This document shows, in pieces, positions 34,329 to 43,456 of a DNA stretch of 64,000 nucleotides; position 1 is the first letter of the stretch, and each line of letters starts with the position of its first letter. A program made the position numbers and the translations under genes. Under the pieces are notes generated by a model. That model was not told the origin of the DNA, searched no databases, and was given only the letters and a program-made list of their open reading frames with translations. This DNA is from Paramicrobacterium fandaimingii. GTDB taxonomy: Bacteria; Actinomycetota; Actinomycetes; Actinomycetales; Microbacteriaceae. Location of the stretch: NCBI RefSeq assembly GCF_011751745.2, contig NZ_CP061170.1, positions 3,534,001 to 3,598,000 on the forward strand, read 5' to 3'.

Positions 34329-35366
34329 ATGGTTCGATTTGTTGGTGTTCAAAACGCGGTTCGGTGGATTCGAGCCACAGGACTCGAGACGATTCTCGGA
34401 GAGCTGAGCGAATACGTCGCAGACGACTATCGCCGCTGGGAGTCGTTCGACAAGAGCCCGCGTGTCGCCAACCATTCACCGATCGGCGTCATCGAGCTCA
34501 TGCCGACGAGCGACGGCCACCTGTATGGCTTCAAGTACGTGAACGGCCACCCGTCGAACCCGTCACGGGGCCTGCAGACAGTCACCGCATTCGGCGTGCT
34601 CTCTGACGTGGCAAGCGGCTACCCGCTGCTTGTCGCCGAGATGACGCTTCTGACGGCGTTGCGTACCGCGGCGACGTCAGCGATGGCGGCCAAGCACCTC
34701 GCACGTGCCGATTCGGCGACGATGGCAATGATCGGCGCGGGAACACAGGCTGAGTTTCAGGCGATCGCGGTGCGCGAAGCGCTCGGCATCCGCACGCTGC
34801 GGGTGTTCGACACCGACCCGCTCGCCTCGGCGAAGCTCGTGCGCAACCTCACGCCTTTGGGCTTCGACGTCTACGTGGCCAGCGACTCGGCGGATTCTGT
34901 GGCGGGCGCCGACGTCATCACCACCTGCACCGCCGACAAGGCGAACGCAACGGTGCTCACAGACGACATGGTGAAGCCGGGCGTGCACATCAACGCGATC
35001 GGCGGCGACTGCCCGGGCAAGACCGAGCTGGATGCCGCGATTCTGCGTCGCGCAGATGTGTTCGTCGAGTTTCCGGAGCAGACGCGCATTGAGGGCGAGA
35101 TTCAGCAGGTCGAGTCCGACTTCGCCGTCACCGAGCTCTGGCAGGTTGTGTCCGGAACGACAACCGGGCGCGCGTCAGCCGAGCAGATCACCGTCTTCGA
35201 CTCGGTCGGCTTCGCCATCGAAGACTTCTCGGTGCTGCGCTACCTGCACGACAAGACGAACCACTCGGCATTCTCCATCGACATCGACCTGGTCGCCGAC
35301 CCCGACGACCCGAAAGATCTCTTCGGATTCGCTCAGGGCTCAGACGCCCCGGTTCCCGCCCTGTAG
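34329..35366 (+). CDS. ocd: Ornithine cyclodeaminase
   Basis: 345 residues, mu-crystallin/ornithine cyclodeaminase family. N-terminal FKYVNGHPSNPSRGL and the NAD fold at MIGAGTQAEFQAIAVREALG match the bacterial ocd group; the Asp and acidic loop of GGDCPGKTELDAAIL are typical. It converts ornithine to proline and ammonia. The adjacent ctlX (9 nt downstream) makes ornithine from citrulline, so the pair would turn citrulline into proline. GAAGGAG upstream. The Lrp/AsnC regulator at 36309 is the likely controller. Confidence 0.85.
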   Translation: MVRFVGVQNAVRWIRATGLETILGELSEYVADDYRRWESFDKSPRVANHSPIGVIELMPTSDGHLYGFKYVNGHPSNPSRGLQTVTAFGVLSDVASGYPLLVAEMTLLTALRTAATSAMAAKHLARADSATMAMIGAGTQAEFQAIAVREALGIRTLRVFDTDPLASAKLVRNLTPLGFDVYVASDSADSVAGADVITTCTADKANATVLTDDMVKPGVHINAIGGDCPGKTELDAAILRRADVFVEFPEQTRIEGEIQQVESDFAVTELWQVVSGTTTGRASAEQITVFDSVGFAIEDFSVLRYLHDKTNHSAFSIDIDLVADPDDPKDLFGFAQGSDAPVPAL

Positions 35367-35375
35367 GGCGTGCGC

Positions 35376-36296
35376 ATGTCCATTCAAGCGCCATCGGCTG
35401 TGGTGCTCGTTCGACCACGCCATTTCACGCCGAATCCGGCGACAGCGACCGACAACACATTCCAGACGTCGGCGTCGGGCGATCGCGAAACCATCGCCGG
35501 AGCGGCGTGGCAGGAGGTGACGGATGCCGCGGCCGTGCTCGAGCGGCACGGCGTCACTGTTCATCTGTTCGACGATGAGCGCGATGACCGCGCCGACGCC
35601 GTCTTTCCGAACAATTGGTTCTCCACACACTCCGGCGGTCACATTGCCGTGTACCCGATGCAATCTCCGAGCCGCCGCGGCGAGCGCCGCGAAGACATCA
35701 TCGAGCTGCTCAAGCGCGAGTACCGCGTGCAAGACGTCATCGATTACTCGGGGCTGGAGTACGACGATGTCTTCCTTGAGGGTACCGGAGCCATGGTGCT
35801 CGACCATCTGAGCCGCATTGCGTACACGGTGCGTTCCGCCCGCGCGGACCCCATTGCGCTCGAACGCTTTTGCACGAACTTCGGCTACGAACCGATGGTG
35901 TTCGACGCCGTCGATGAAGCGGGCCGCCCGATCTATCATTCAAACGTGCTCATGTGCGTGGCGACGGACTTTGCGCTGATCGGTCTCGACTTCATCGCAG
36001 ACGATCGTCGCCGTGCGCAGATTCTCGAGCGTCTCGGTTCCCATGACCGCGAGGTGATCGCGTTGAGTCGCGCGCAGATTCGTGAGTTCGCGGGCAACGC
36101 CATCGAGCTGCAAGGAAGCAATGGCCGCATCCTCGCCCTCTCTGTTCGGGCGCTCGAATCGTTGACGGCAGATCAGCGTGACGTCATCGAGAAGAGTTGC
36201 ACGATTGTGCCGGTCTCGGTGCCGACAATCGAGCTCGCGGGCGGTTCCGTGCGCTGCATGCTCGCAGGCATTCACCTCGATACTCGAAGCCGCTGA
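35376..36296 (+). CDS. ctlX: Citrulline hydrolase CtlX (guanidine-modifying superfamily)
   Basis: 306 residues of the amidinotransferase/arginine-deiminase fold. DAVFPNNWFSTH, DVFLEGTGAMVLD, RADPIALERFC and the C-terminal nucleophile Cys at about 294 (GGSVRCMLAGIHL) match CtlX, which hydrolyses citrulline to ornithine, CO2 and ammonia. ATG 35376 is preferred; a GTG at 35370 is also in frame. Nine nt after ocd, so one operon. It ends 12 nt before the convergent Lrp-like gene. Confidence 0.85.
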   Translation: MSIQAPSAVVLVRPRHFTPNPATATDNTFQTSASGDRETIAGAAWQEVTDAAAVLERHGVTVHLFDDERDDRADAVFPNNWFSTHSGGHIAVYPMQSPSRRGERREDIIELLKREYRVQDVIDYSGLEYDDVFLEGTGAMVLDHLSRIAYTVRSARADPIALERFCTNFGYEPMVFDAVDEAGRPIYHSNVLMCVATDFALIGLDFIADDRRRAQILERLGSHDREVIALSRAQIREFAGNAIELQGSNGRILALSVRALESLTADQRDVIEKSCTIVPVSVPTIELAGGSVRCMLAGIHLDTRSR

Positions 36297-36308
36297 GTCG
36301 GGGGCGAT

Positions 36309-36740
36309 TTAGCGCAGCGCCGAGCTGAGCAGCAGGCTCGTTTCGCTGTTGATCACTCCGTCGACGCCACGGATGCGTGCCAGAAGCCTGTCAAATGACG
36401 CCAGACTGTTGGTGCGAAGGTCGGCGACGAGATCCCAGCCGCCGTTCGTGGTGTGCAACGCGTGAACTTCGGGAAAGCCGCGGAGCCTGTCGATGACGTC
36501 TGAGGTGGTGCGGCCCTCCACCTCGATGAGGCTGACGGCGCGCACCACGTCGGTACTGACGTCTTCGCGAACGCGCACGGTGAAGCCGAGCACGATGCCG
36601 TCGTCGACGAGCCGATTGATGCGGTTGTTGATTGTCGCGCGGGTCACGCCGAGTCGATGAGCCAGGGTGGCCACGGGTTCGCGGCCGTTGAGGCGCAGCT
36701 CGGCGATCAGGCGTTCGTCAAGCTCGTCAACGTCTCTCAT
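36309..36740 (-). CDS. Lrp/AsnC-family regulator
   Basis: 143 residues. Helix-turn-helix near the N-terminus (LDERLIAELRLNGREPVATL, VTRATINNRINRLVDDGIVLG) and a C-terminal RAM domain (GGWDLVADLRTNSLASFD). Lrp-type proteins respond to amino acids. Convergent with the ocd-ctlX operon, 12 nt away; ornithine, citrulline or arginine would be natural effectors. An upstream palindrome was not found. Confidence 0.85.
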   Translation of the reverse strand: MRDVDELDERLIAELRLNGREPVATLAHRLGVTRATINNRINRLVDDGIVLGFTVRVREDVSTDVVRAVSLIEVEGRTTSDVIDRLRGFPEVHALHTTNGGWDLVADLRTNSLASFDRLLARIRGVDGVINSETSLLLSSALR

Positions 36741-36951
36741 ATGCCGATTCTACGAGCGATCGGCATCGTGCCCACGCCGATGCACTCCGCGCGGCCACTT
36801 TCTGGCACGACACTCCTTTTCCCGATGCCATCGCGGGTACCGCTCCGATTTCCTGCAGACAGCGGGCGAGGTGGGCACCTGACGACGAGATCATTTTCAC
36901 ATTGACGACTGAATCGCTTCTGAATTGGCGACTGCGCTTACCACAGTGGTT

Positions 36952-37980
36952 TCAGAGCGCGACAGCGTTATGCTCAGCGGCACTGCGGCGCGCAGCATCC
37001 AGAACTCGCAGCACCGTCACGCCCTGCTCGGCCGGCACAGGGCCTGCTCCGCCGGCCTCGATCGCGCGAGCGAACTCATCGTAGTAACGCGTGTAGTCAC
37101 CCTGCAGAGACGGGATGCTGCGCGAGCCGGCGCTCGTGCGGACGGTGCCCCAGCGCTCTTCGCTCTCGATACCCCATGCAGCGCGGTCTGCACTCGGACG
37201 TTTCCCTTCGAAGATCGCCTCGGCCTGCACATCGCTGTAGTTCGACGTGTAGGTTCCGGCATCACCCAGAAGTTTCAGGTCGCGGGATTCGAGCCGGTAG
37301 GCCTTTGACGCAGAGATCGTGGAATATGCCCCGGAGGTGTGCTCAATGCCGATCGTGAACCCGACATCGGTGCTCCCCTCTGGGAGCTCCTGCACCTCGA
37401 GGTGGGCAGTCACGAACCGCGGTTCGCCACCGAGCAGGAGAGCCTGATCGACGACGTGGCTTCCGAGATCGCGCAACAGCCCGCCCTGGGGACCAGCTTC
37501 GATCGATCCAGGGTCGTCTTGATCGCAGCGAAGTTCGATGCGCTGCAGCCGGCCAAGTTCTCCGGTCTCGAGCATGGAACGCGCCGTGACGATGTCGGTA
37601 TCGAAGCGACGGTTGTGAAACACATTGAGCAGCACGTCGGCACCGCGAGCGCTGTCCGCGAGGAGCTGCGCCGTGGCGGCATCCGGTGCAAACGGCTTGT
37701 CTGCAACGACGTGCAGCCCCTTCTGCACAGCCTCGAGCACGAGGTCGCGGCGCGTCTCGGGAGGCGTCGAGATGACGACGGCATCCACACCGAGGGCGAT
37801 GAGGTCATCAATCGACGTTGCGATCTGCACATGAGGCAGATCAGACGTCACCTGCTGACGACGTGTCGGCGACGACGTGACCACGGCGACGAACTCGCAC
37901 TCGTCAGAGGCTTCGATGAACGGCGCGTGGAAGTACCGCCCACCCGTTCCGTAGCCGATGAGGCCGATGCGAACGCTCAT
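36952..37980 (-). CDS. Gfo/Idh/MocA oxidoreductase (possible scyllo-inositol dehydrogenase type)
   Basis: 342 residues. Rossmann start VRIGLIGYGTGGRYFHAPFI, EKP-type segment DKPFAPDAAT, catalytic region LLRDLGSHVVDQALLL. The opening GYGTGGRYFHAP resembles the IolW/YhhX subgroup, which includes NADP-linked scyllo-inositol dehydrogenase. Its start overlaps the tautomerase stop by 4 nt (ATGA), so the two are coupled. Placed beside the inositol island and downstream of a WTGTCYTNACAA-like site, which supports polyol oxidation. Confidence 0.8.
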   Translation of the reverse strand: MSVRIGLIGYGTGGRYFHAPFIEASDECEFVAVVTSSPTRRQQVTSDLPHVQIATSIDDLIALGVDAVVISTPPETRRDLVLEAVQKGLHVVADKPFAPDAATAQLLADSARGADVLLNVFHNRRFDTDIVTARSMLETGELGRLQRIELRCDQDDPGSIEAGPQGGLLRDLGSHVVDQALLLGGEPRFVTAHLEVQELPEGSTDVGFTIGIEHTSGAYSTISASKAYRLESRDLKLLGDAGTYTSNYSDVQAEAIFEGKRPSADRAAWGIESEERWGTVRTSAGSRSIPSLQGDYTRYYDEFARAIEAGGAGPVPAEQGVTVLRVLDAARRSAAEHNAVAL

Positions 37981-38384
37981 GATGCCTCCGGAATACCGAG
38001 CTCGCCGGTGAGGTACTGTGCGCGGCCGAATCCGAATGTCCAGTCTTGCGGGCCGTTCTCGACGTAGCCAAGGAACACGTCATTGCCCGCGACGCCTGCT
38101 TGCTCGAGTCGGTCGGCGATTGCAGCGTAGAGCGCCCGCTTGGCGGCATCCGTTCGACCGCCTTGGGTGAAGACCTGAATCATCACGACGCCGGTGCTGC
38201 GCTCGAAACCGAGCCCCGCGTCTAGGGCGATGATCTGTCCCGCCTGATGCTCGGTGATGATTTGGAACCTGTCACGCTCGGGGATCCCGTATTCGGCGAC
38301 GATCGCTTCGTGAATGGCGTCGGCGATGGCGCGTACCTGCTCAGAACTGCGACCGACGTTGATGTCGATTCGAACGAGGGGCAT
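37977..38384 (-). CDS. Tautomerase-superfamily protein
   Basis: 135 residues beginning MPLVRIDINVGRSSEQVRAI: Pro2, which becomes Pro1 after Met removal, is the catalytic base of 4-oxalocrotonate tautomerase/MIF-type enzymes. ITEHQAGQIIALDAGLGF and FTQGGRTDAAKRALYAAIADRL match the longer (about 130-residue) subgroup. It would interconvert keto and enol forms. First gene of an operon with a Gfo/Idh/MocA dehydrogenase, under an iol-type operator (38408). A role in keto-inositol or deoxy-keto-sugar-acid handling is possible but unproven. Confidence 0.8.
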   Translation of the reverse strand: MPLVRIDINVGRSSEQVRAIADAIHEAIVAEYGIPERDRFQIITEHQAGQIIALDAGLGFERSTGVVMIQVFTQGGRTDAAKRALYAAIADRLEQAGVAGNDVFLGYVENGPQDWTFGFGRAQYLTGELGIPEAS

Positions 38385-38407
38385 GCGGGCTCCATTCCCT
38401 AAATACT

Positions 38408-38419
38408 TTGTGCTTACAT
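38408..38419. promoter_or_regulatory. Probable IolR-type operator upstream of the tautomerase operon
   Basis: TTGTGCTTACAT (minus-strand reading ATGTAAGCACAA). Weakest fit to WTGTCYTNACAA among the five sites but keeps both TGT and ACA arms. It lies 23 bp before the tautomerase start. Confidence 0.45.
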
Positions 38420-38525
38420 TCTTACATTAAACACGGAAAATGGAAACCACGAGACTCCGGGCTCCTCACGCACCGACGGGGCTGCCCCATGAACCGAAGC
38501 AACCCCGTCGACGATTCCGGGCACG

Positions 38526-39524
38526 TCAGCCAATCGAAGCGTTCGCCTCATGCAGCACGGCAGAGGCGACCTCAAGCCCTTCGATGCGGCCCAGCTCGAC
38601 GTCTTCGTGCTCGATGTTCACCCACATGTCGGGGTCGACGTCACGCAGTGCTCGCAGGAATCCCGCCCAGTACGCCGCGTCGTGGCCCTTGCCGAGCGCG
38701 ACGAAGTCCCACGCGGCATCCTTCGGCCACTCGTTCGCCCACTCGTCACCACCGAGATTCGTGCGCTCCTCCGACGGATCGAGACGCCGGAATCGGTTGT
38801 CGAGAACGCCGTAGAGCGCGGCGTTGGCAGGGTTCACACGGACGTCCTTCGCGGCGGCGTGGAAGACCAGCTCGCCCAGATGGCGCACGACAGCGACCGG
38901 GTCCATCTGCTGCCAGAACAAGTGCGAGGCGTCGAGTTCGACACCCACGTGCGTGGCGCCGGTCAGCTCGATGAGCTTGTGCACGTCTGCCGCATTGAAC
39001 ACGAGGTTCTGCGGATGCAGCTCAAGCGCGACCTTTACGCCGTGGTCGGCGGCGAACCGGTCGATCTCACGCCAGAAATCTGCCGCGATATTCCACTGGT
39101 AGTCGAGAACGTCGAGTGACGCGGAGTTCCACGCATTGACGATCCAATTGGGATGCTTCGCGCCGAGCTCCCCTCCAGGCAGACCCGACATCGTCACCAC
39201 GCGGTCCTGGCCGAGACGTTCGGCGAGCTGGATGCTGCGGCGAACATCGCCCGCATGCTTATCGCCGATCTCGCGCGTCGGGTGCAGTGGGTTTCCGTTG
39301 CAGTTGAGTCCGGCAATCGTGACACCGGTGCCGTCGAACTGTTCGAGGTAGTCGTCGCGCGCGGCGTCACTTGTGAGTACCTCGTCGAGGCGGGGAACAT
39401 GTACTGCTGGCAGGAAACCACCGCTGTTCACCTCGATACCCTGCAGCCCGAGTCCCGCGACAACGTCGATCGCTTCCGGAAGCGTGCGGTCGTGCAGAAT
39501 TGCGTTGTAGACGCCGAGTTTCAT
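38526..39524 (-). CDS. Sugar phosphate isomerase/epimerase (xylose-isomerase-like TIM barrel)
   Basis: 332 residues, AP-endonuclease-2-type TIM barrel. MKLGVYNAILHDRTLPEAID and LGLQGIEVNSGG at the start; metal ligands likely include VALELHPQNLVF, GVELDASHLFWQ and NIEHEDVELG. The family isomerises or epimerises sugars, including inosose-type intermediates. Follows the Gfo/Idh/MocA oxidoreductase at 39527 by 2 nt, so one operon controlled by the LacI regulator. The exact substrate is unknown; polyol or aldose oxidation products are plausible. Confidence 0.8.
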   Translation of the reverse strand: MKLGVYNAILHDRTLPEAIDVVAGLGLQGIEVNSGGFLPAVHVPRLDEVLTSDAARDDYLEQFDGTGVTIAGLNCNGNPLHPTREIGDKHAGDVRRSIQLAERLGQDRVVTMSGLPGGELGAKHPNWIVNAWNSASLDVLDYQWNIAADFWREIDRFAADHGVKVALELHPQNLVFNAADVHKLIELTGATHVGVELDASHLFWQQMDPVAVVRHLGELVFHAAAKDVRVNPANAALYGVLDNRFRRLDPSEERTNLGGDEWANEWPKDAAWDFVALGKGHDAAYWAGFLRALRDVDPDMWVNIEHEDVELGRIEGLEVASAVLHEANASIG

Positions 39525-39526
39525 TG

Positions 39527-40720
39527 TCAGTTCTCCTTCTCAACACGAACAGCGGCACCGGCGTTGCGCGCCGATTCTGCGACGGCTTCCAGCATCCGCA
39601 TGCTGTGAATGCCCTCGTCAAAGGTGGCGCATCGCGGCAGCGAGTCGCCCTCGGGCATGCCCGCAACCTCTTCGAGGAACGATCGCGCCTGAAAGACGAA
39701 GCCATCATTCTGGCCGAAGCCGATCCCAGGAGCGTCCATGGGGAATCCGCCTGCGACGTACGGATGGTTCGGGCCGAGGATGACCTGGCGCTCTCCGCGC
39801 TGCGACGGCTCGCCCTCGGTCTTGAACAGCGAGATCTCGCTTGGTCGCTCCTGGTTCCAACTCGCCGTCCCTTTGGTGCCGAACACCTCGAACGCGAGCC
39901 CGTTGGGATGCCCGGCGGCAACGCGCGACACCTCGATGCTGCCCGACGCGCCGTTGGCGAAGCCCGCGGTAAACGCCGCGTAGTCATCGTTCTCAACCGG
40001 CTCGAAGGTGTCACTCACGGCGACGTGCCCGTGGCCGACCGTAGCCTCAAGCGGCACAGGGCGTTCGTTGATCACCGTGCTGAATCGACCGCCCGAGACC
40101 TCGATGACCTCGCCTGCGATGAACTCGGCGATGTACGACAGGTGGCTGCCGACGTCGGCGAGCGCCCCGGAGCCCATCGGCCCCTTGTAGCGCCACGTGA
40201 TGGGTGCCATCGGGTCGCAGCTGTAGTCCGCCCAGTAGCGTCCGCGGAAGTGCAGAATCTCACCGAGTTCGCCGCTCTGCACGAGGTCGCGCACGAACGC
40301 GATGCCCGGGGCGCGACGGAAGGTGAAGCCCACGCGGGCAACCGATGACGCCGTGCGGGCAGCATCCGCCATGGCTTCGGCGTCTGCAATGGTGTCGCTC
40401 AGCGGCTTCTCGCAGAGCACGTGCTTGCCCGCAGCAAGCAACCCTTCGACAACCTCGCGGTGAAGGTGGTTCGCGATGACGACGCTCACCACGTCGATGT
40501 CGTCCGCCTCGGCGATGGCCTGCCAGTTCTGGTCCGTGCGCTCGAAGCCGAATCGTCGCGCGGCTGCCTCGCCGAATACCGGGTTGACGTCGCCGATCGA
40601 CACCAGACGAATCTCAGGAAGCACCGGGTCATACAGTGTTGACGCCGCTCGATACGCGGCGGCGTGTGCGCGGCCGGCCATTCCGGCGCCGATGACGGCG
40701 ACGCCAATCGAATCCGACAT
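39527..40720 (-). CDS. Gfo/Idh/MocA oxidoreductase
   Basis: 397 residues. Rossmann GVAVIGAGMAGRAHAAAYRA, EKP segment CEKPLSDTIADA, catalytic region GALADVGSHLSYIAEFI and ADYSCDPMAPITWRYKG. The family oxidises polyols or their sugar derivatives. First gene of a two-gene operon with the TIM-barrel isomerase and divergent from lacI, with a perfect operator-like palindrome between. An alternative regulator is IolR: a near-match site (ATGTCCTGTCAA) lies at 40829. Substrate unknown. Confidence 0.85.
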   Translation of the reverse strand: MSDSIGVAVIGAGMAGRAHAAAYRAASTLYDPVLPEIRLVSIGDVNPVFGEAAARRFGFERTDQNWQAIAEADDIDVVSVVIANHLHREVVEGLLAAGKHVLCEKPLSDTIADAEAMADAARTASSVARVGFTFRRAPGIAFVRDLVQSGELGEILHFRGRYWADYSCDPMAPITWRYKGPMGSGALADVGSHLSYIAEFIAGEVIEVSGGRFSTVINERPVPLEATVGHGHVAVSDTFEPVENDDYAAFTAGFANGASGSIEVSRVAAGHPNGLAFEVFGTKGTASWNQERPSEISLFKTEGEPSQRGERQVILGPNHPYVAGGFPMDAPGIGFGQNDGFVFQARSFLEEVAGMPEGDSLPRCATFDEGIHSMRMLEAVAESARNAGAAVRVEKEN

Positions 40721-40779
40721 GATGTTCCTCCACAGTTCTCGTCTTTGAAATGATGGGCGACCCGGGTAGTGTCGGATCG

Positions 40780-40795
40780 ATTGGAGCGTTCCAAT
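40780..40795. promoter_or_regulatory. LacI-family operator
   Basis: ATTGGA-GCGT-TCCAAT: a perfect 6-bp inverted repeat around a central CG, the usual LacI/GalR operator layout. It lies 60 bp before the oxidoreductase start and 66 bp before the lacI start, so it can serve both promoters. Confidence 0.75.
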
Positions 40796-40860
40796 ATCGC
40801 TAGTACGAACACGCTAACCTGTGTAGTAATGTCCTGTCAAATGATTTCTTGAGGATGCTG

Positions 40861-41856
40861 ATGAGCACACGAGTCACGATTTACGACGTCGCCTCGGCGG
40901 CTGGCGTCTCAAAGTCTCTCGTGTCGCTCGTGCTGCAGGGATCGCCCCGCGTCAGCCAGGGGAAGCGCATCGCCGTCGAGCAGGCCATCGCTAACCTCGG
41001 CTATCAGCCGAACCGACTTGCCGCCGGCCTTGCGGGAACCCAGACGAAGAGCATCGGCGTGGTGATCGATGACTTTCGCAACCTCTGGTTCGTCGAGCTG
41101 CTTGAGGGCTTGAAGACTGCATTAGCCGATACCGGCTACTCGTTGAGCGTTGCGGACATGTCGCTCAACTCGCACATCGGCCGTGACGCCGTAGCGACGT
41201 TCCAATCGCTGCGCGTTGATGGCATCATCATCGCCGCCGAGGCAGCCGGACTCCTGCACCAGCTGAGAGGAACTCCTCACGTGGTCGTCGGAGGCCGGGA
41301 GATGGGAGATACCTCGAGCATCACCGTCGCGAACGATGACATCGCTGGCGGGCGCCTGATCACAGAACACCTCTTGAGCCTCGGCCACCGCAGCGTCCAT
41401 TTTCTCTCCGGAATCGGAGAGGCCAATCGGAGGCGCCTGATCGGCTATGCGCGGGCAATGAACGAGGCCGGACTCGAGCCAAACATGGCGGATGCCGGAG
41501 GCACGACGGAGAAGCACGGCAACGAAGCCGCGAACGCGCTGCTCAACGAGCATCCGGAGGCCACCGCCATCATTGGGGCGAACGACACCATGGCTATCGG
41601 TGCACTCGGGGCGATGCGCACACGAGGGCTCAGCGCGCCAGAGGACATCTCCGTCGTCGGCTACGACGATTCTCCCCCCGCCGGATACGACATGATCTCA
41701 CTCACCACCGTCGATGACCGCGGGCACGAGGTGGGGCGTCAGGCTGGTCGCGCGCTGCGGGCCGCGATCGCGCACGACGAAGCGCCGACGACCGAGATTC
41801 TCGTGCCGCCGACGCTTGTCATTCGCAGCTCCAGTGGAGCCGTCCCGCTGCGCTGA
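40861..41856 (+). CDS. LacI-family transcriptional regulator
   Basis: 331 residues. Helix-turn-helix at the start (VTIYDVASAAGVSKSLVSLVLQG, ANLGYQPNRLAAGLAG hinge) and a periplasmic-binding-like core (SIGVVIDDFRNLWFVEL, VANDDIAGGRLITEHLLSLGHR, GANDTMAIGALGAM). ATG 40861 with GAGG 6 nt upstream is preferred over ATG 40855 and TTG 40849. Divergent from the oxidoreductase/isomerase operon and convergent with iolT (7 nt apart). Effector probably a sugar or inositol-like polyol. Confidence 0.9.
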   Translation: MSTRVTIYDVASAAGVSKSLVSLVLQGSPRVSQGKRIAVEQAIANLGYQPNRLAAGLAGTQTKSIGVVIDDFRNLWFVELLEGLKTALADTGYSLSVADMSLNSHIGRDAVATFQSLRVDGIIIAAEAAGLLHQLRGTPHVVVGGREMGDTSSITVANDDIAGGRLITEHLLSLGHRSVHFLSGIGEANRRRLIGYARAMNEAGLEPNMADAGGTTEKHGNEAANALLNEHPEATAIIGANDTMAIGALGAMRTRGLSAPEDISVVGYDDSPPAGYDMISLTTVDDRGHEVGRQAGRALRAAIAHDEAPTTEILVPPTLVIRSSSGAVPLR

Positions 41857-41863
41857 TCGTCCC

Positions 41864-43315
41864 TCAGCGCCGTAGATGCACGGTGTAGAGAGCCCCTGTG
41901 GTGACGCCCTCCTCGACCGCTTCCAAGGTGCGTCCGCGCGTCTCGGGAACCTGCGTGGCCACGAAGATCAGTGCAAGCACACCCACTCCGGCGAAGAGGA
42001 AGAACGTTCCCGTTATGCCGACGCCTTCGACAAGCGAGGGGAAGTACAGCGAGAGGAAGCCATTCGTGATCCACAGGGCGAGCACGGAAATCCCAATGCC
42101 GATGCCGCGCATGTGCAAAGGGAAGATCTCAGAGAGATACACCCACACAGCGACGTTGAGGAACGTCTGCATCGATCCGACGAAGATCACGACGAGCAGA
42201 AGGATCACCCAGGGGCGCAGCGGATTTCCCGCCGGAAGCAGCATTGACGAGACGCCGATGAGCACGTGGCTGATCGTCGTGAGGGAGAGGCCGATGATGA
42301 ACGTCTTGCGGCGGTCGATGCGGTCCATCATCCACAGCGCGATGATTCCTCCCACGACGGCGATGACGCCGGGGGCGATGTTGGCGATCAACGCTGCGTC
42401 CCTGTCGAAGCCCGATTCGATCAGCACGATCTGCCCGTAATACATTATCGAGTTGATACCCGTGAGCTGCTGAGCGATTCCCAGACCGATGCCGACGAGC
42501 AGAGTGCGGAAGAGCCACTTGTTCGTGAGAATCGAACGGATGCCGACGGTGTGTGCTTCCTTCTCCTCCTCGGCGATGCCCTGGATCTCGTCAAGCTCCG
42601 CCTGCGCACGCTCCGGGGAACGCACCGTTTTCAGAACCTCGAGCGCATCGGCAAACCGGTGCTTCTCCACAAGCCAGCGGGGCGACTCTGGCATCCTCAG
42701 CATCCCGATGAAGAGGGCGGCTGCCGGAATCGCGCAGACGGCGAACATGAATCGCCAGACGCCGTCGATGTGGCCCCAAACATTGCCGATGATGGCGTTG
42801 ACGACAAAGGCGGAAAGCTGGCCGACGACGATGGCGAGCTCATTACGACCAGCGATCGAGCCGCGGATCTCATAGGGTGCCATTTCGGCGAGGAACACGG
42901 GGACGACAGTGGATGCTCCGCCGACAGCGAGTCCGAGGCAGATTCGGCCGACCACGAGGATCTCGTAGTTCGGAGTGAACACGACGATCATGGCGCCAAC
43001 GAAGAAGAAGGCGGCGAGCAGCAGGATCGTCTTGCGACGTCCCCACGCGTCGGAGATGCGTCCGCCGACGAGCGCACCGGCTGCGGCAGCGAATACGAGA
43101 GAACTCGTGACAACGCCCTCGGTGAACGGCGTCAGACCGAGCTCCTCGGTCATAGGGCTCAGCGCACCGTTGATGACGCCGGTGTCGTAGCCGAAGAGCA
43201 GTCCGCCGAAGGTGGCGATGAGGGCGATGACGCCGAGACGCTTGCGGAAGGGGCCCTTGCCGAGCGGAGGCAGAGTCCCGATGCTGTCGCTGCCCTTGCT
43301 GTGTGGCACTGTCAT
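41864..43315 (-). CDS. iolT: MFS sugar porter, probable myo-inositol transporter
   Basis: 483 residues, 12 hydrophobic segments and the sugar-porter signatures: GGLLFGYDTGVINGAL (TM1), RISDAWGRRKTILL, PVFLAEMAPYEIRGS, QQLTGINSIMYYGQ (TM7), PETRGRTLE at the end. IolT proteins of Bacillus and Corynebacterium use this fold to import myo-inositol with protons. A WTGTCYTNACAA-type site precedes the gene by about 75 bp, and it sits inside the inositol island. The LacI-controlled pair is convergent; the ABC operon's terminator is upstream. The inositol specificity is inferred from context. Confidence 0.8.
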   Translation of the reverse strand: MTVPHSKGSDSIGTLPPLGKGPFRKRLGVIALIATFGGLLFGYDTGVINGALSPMTEELGLTPFTEGVVTSSLVFAAAAGALVGGRISDAWGRRKTILLLAAFFFVGAMIVVFTPNYEILVVGRICLGLAVGGASTVVPVFLAEMAPYEIRGSIAGRNELAIVVGQLSAFVVNAIIGNVWGHIDGVWRFMFAVCAIPAAALFIGMLRMPESPRWLVEKHRFADALEVLKTVRSPERAQAELDEIQGIAEEEKEAHTVGIRSILTNKWLFRTLLVGIGLGIAQQLTGINSIMYYGQIVLIESGFDRDAALIANIAPGVIAVVGGIIALWMMDRIDRRKTFIIGLSLTTISHVLIGVSSMLLPAGNPLRPWVILLLVVIFVGSMQTFLNVAVWVYLSEIFPLHMRGIGIGISVLALWITNGFLSLYFPSLVEGVGITGTFFLFAGVGVLALIFVATQVPETRGRTLEAVEEGVTTGALYTVHLRR

Positions 43316-43388
43316 GAACGACTCCTTCGTCTGATGCTGTCTGCCAATGACAGCATCTTCGTCAGCAGGTTACGCACGTCGCGAAACT

Positions 43389-43400
43389 TTGTGAGGACAT
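43389..43400. promoter_or_regulatory. Probable IolR-type operator upstream of iolT
   Basis: TTGTGAGGACAT (minus strand ATGTCCTCACAA, which fits WTGTCYTNACAA). It lies 74 bp before the iolT start. A second palindromic stretch CTTAA-CCT-TTAAG occurs about 15 bp further upstream (near 43410). Confidence 0.55.
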
Positions 43401-43456
43401 TCTAACCACTTAACCTTTAAGCCCACAATCACGACCACCATTTTCCTCGGAATACA

